The translations under genes were made by a program, and so were the position numbers. From Bacillus sp. HSf4 (GTDB lineage: Bacteria > Bacillota > Bacilli > Bacillales > Bacillaceae): a DNA stretch of 64,000 bases. Below are positions 63,283 through 64,000 of this stretch, in pieces (position 1 is the stretch's first letter; the number at the start of each line of letters is the position of its first letter). The notes under the pieces are model-generated. The model ran no database searches, had not been told where the DNA came from, and worked only from the letters and a program-made list of their open reading frames with translations. The DNA is taken from NCBI RefSeq assembly GCF_029537375.1, contig NZ_CP120679.1:4073501-4137500 (forward strand), written 5' to 3'.

Positions 63283-64000
63283 GGTAAACCTCCTGATCAA
63301 ACGGGTCTGTCGATACAGAGCCATCATGATGATGCTCATGATGTTCAGCCCCTTTTTTAATCTCGCGGATAAACAAGTAAACAAGAACGATCGCCAGCAC
63401 GAGATAAATCGCGGTAAACGCGATAACCGAGAACAGAAGCATTCCCGCCGATACGTTCGGTGAAACGGATTGCGCCGTCGTCAAAATGCCGAAGACCGTC
63501 CACGGCTGGCGTCCGATCTCAGTCATGATCCAGCCCGCCGTGTTCGCGATGAACGGAAACGCGATCAGTGCGACCATCGCCCGCAAATACCACTTGCTTG
63601 ACTCAAGTTTTTTGCGGAAGCTGAGGAAAAGACCGGTTAAAGCGGCAAAAATCATCAATATCCCGGCGCCGGCCATGATTCTGAAGCTCCAGAACGTCGT
63701 TTTCACCGGCGGAATGTAGTTTCCTTCGCCATACTTCTCTTCATATTGTTTTTGCAATGTTTTCATTCCCGGCACATCACCGCTGAATTGTTTGTACGCC
63801 AGGTAGCTGAGCGCATACGGAATGCTGATTTCTGATTTGTTTTCCTGCTTGTCCGAATCAATATTGGCCAAAACCGTCCATGCCGCCGGATCGCCGCTGT
63901 CATCCCAAAGCGCTTCACTTGCCGCCATTTTCATCGGCTGGCTTTTCATCAGATGCTGTGCCTGTTCATGCCCGCTGAAAGCCACGCCGAGGCCGGAAAC
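63269..64000 (-). CDS. cydA: Cytochrome bd ubiquinol oxidase subunit I, CydA (C-terminal part)
   Basis: The C-terminal 243 codons, open to the window edge (frame VSGLGVAFSGHEQAQHLM at the edge). Seen: KMAASEALWDDSGDPAAWTVLANID and NKSEISIPYALSYLAY, parts of the Q-loop region; FWSFRIMAGAGILMIFAALTG with the Met-containing helix that binds haem b; and IGRQPWTVFGILTTAQSVSP, the conserved GRQPW box. The N-terminal part with other haem ligands is outside. First gene of cydABCD; the promoter with expected Rex control is not in the window. Confidence 0.93.
   Translation of the reverse strand, partial: VSGLGVAFSGHEQAQHLMKSQPMKMAASEALWDDSGDPAAWTVLANIDSDKQENKSEISIPYALSYLAYKQFSGDVPGMKTLQKQYEEKYGEGNYIPPVKTTFWSFRIMAGAGILMIFAALTGLFLSFRKKLESSKWYLRAMVALIAFPFIANTAGWIMTEIGRQPWTVFGILTTAQSVSPNVSAGMLLFSVIAFTAIYLVLAIVLVYLFIREIKKGAEHHEHHHDGSVSTDPFDQEVYHGIS

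Overview
The window is chromosomal DNA of the Bacillus licheniformis group (B. licheniformis or a close relative). Gene order and protein sequences follow the ywaC-dlt-lic-yxlJ-sigY-katX-yxkO-cyd part of the B. subtilis map, but blocks typical of B. licheniformis are added: a D-galactonate operon, a second ferrochelatase with a PerR-like regulator, a secreted PL1 pectate lyase and a lichenan PTS operon. No rRNA, tRNA, CRISPR array or prophage was seen.

Layout. 1-4750: end of a small membrane protein, then the ydfHI two-component system and its RND/MMPL target ydfJ, with recognisable YdfI-type repeats. 4.8-10.9 kb: a HAD hydrolase relic, a YwaF-type membrane protein and a complete D-galactonate operon (IclR regulator, kinase, aldolase, dehydratase, transporter) on the minus strand. 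11-15 kb: secreted aminopeptidase ywaD, a small four-helix membrane protein, and an MFS exporter translationally coupled to a collapsed isochorismatase-like gene. 15.1-21.7 kb: alarmone synthetase ywaC and the dltXABCD teichoic-acid D-alanylation operon, each with an ECF-sigma-type promoter, followed by aminotransferase ilvK. 21.9-28.8 kb: an MFS transporter, then licR-licBCAH for uptake and hydrolysis of oligo-beta-glucosides. 28.9-33 kb: a 35-residue basic peptide gene, yxlJ glycosylase, and a divergent three-gene set for a UDP-activated L-amino-sugar. 33-37.4 kb: a GntR regulator and a methylcitrate-cycle operon (synthase, dehydratase, lyase).

37.4-39 kb: an IS1182-like insertion sequence whose 20-bp target duplication is a transcription-terminator hairpin. 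39-43.1 kb: chromate transporter with a PadR regulator, a Fur-box-preceded ABC exporter (YwjA type) and a GDSL/SGNH esterase. 43.2-44.8 kb: two tandem secreted paralogues of unknown function with duplicated promoters. 44.8-50.4 kb: a Bcr/CflA exporter, the sigY-yxlCDEFG operon with its sigma-Y-type promoter, and yxlH. 50.4-55.2 kb: catalases katX and katA head to head, a perfect Per box, a PerR paralogue and a second ferrochelatase: a peroxide/haem module. 55.2-58.7 kb: pectate lyase (with a possible leader peptide), NAD(P)HX dehydratase and a DUF418 protein. 58.8-64 kb: cydABCD for cytochrome bd, cydA cut by the window edge.

Most genes are ordinary Bacillus genes. The least explained items are the tandem secreted pair, the terminator-targeted IS, the katA-perR-hemH module, the YdfI site that doubles as a terminator, and the unassigned UDP-sugar genes. 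All functions are inferred from sequence recognition without database searches.
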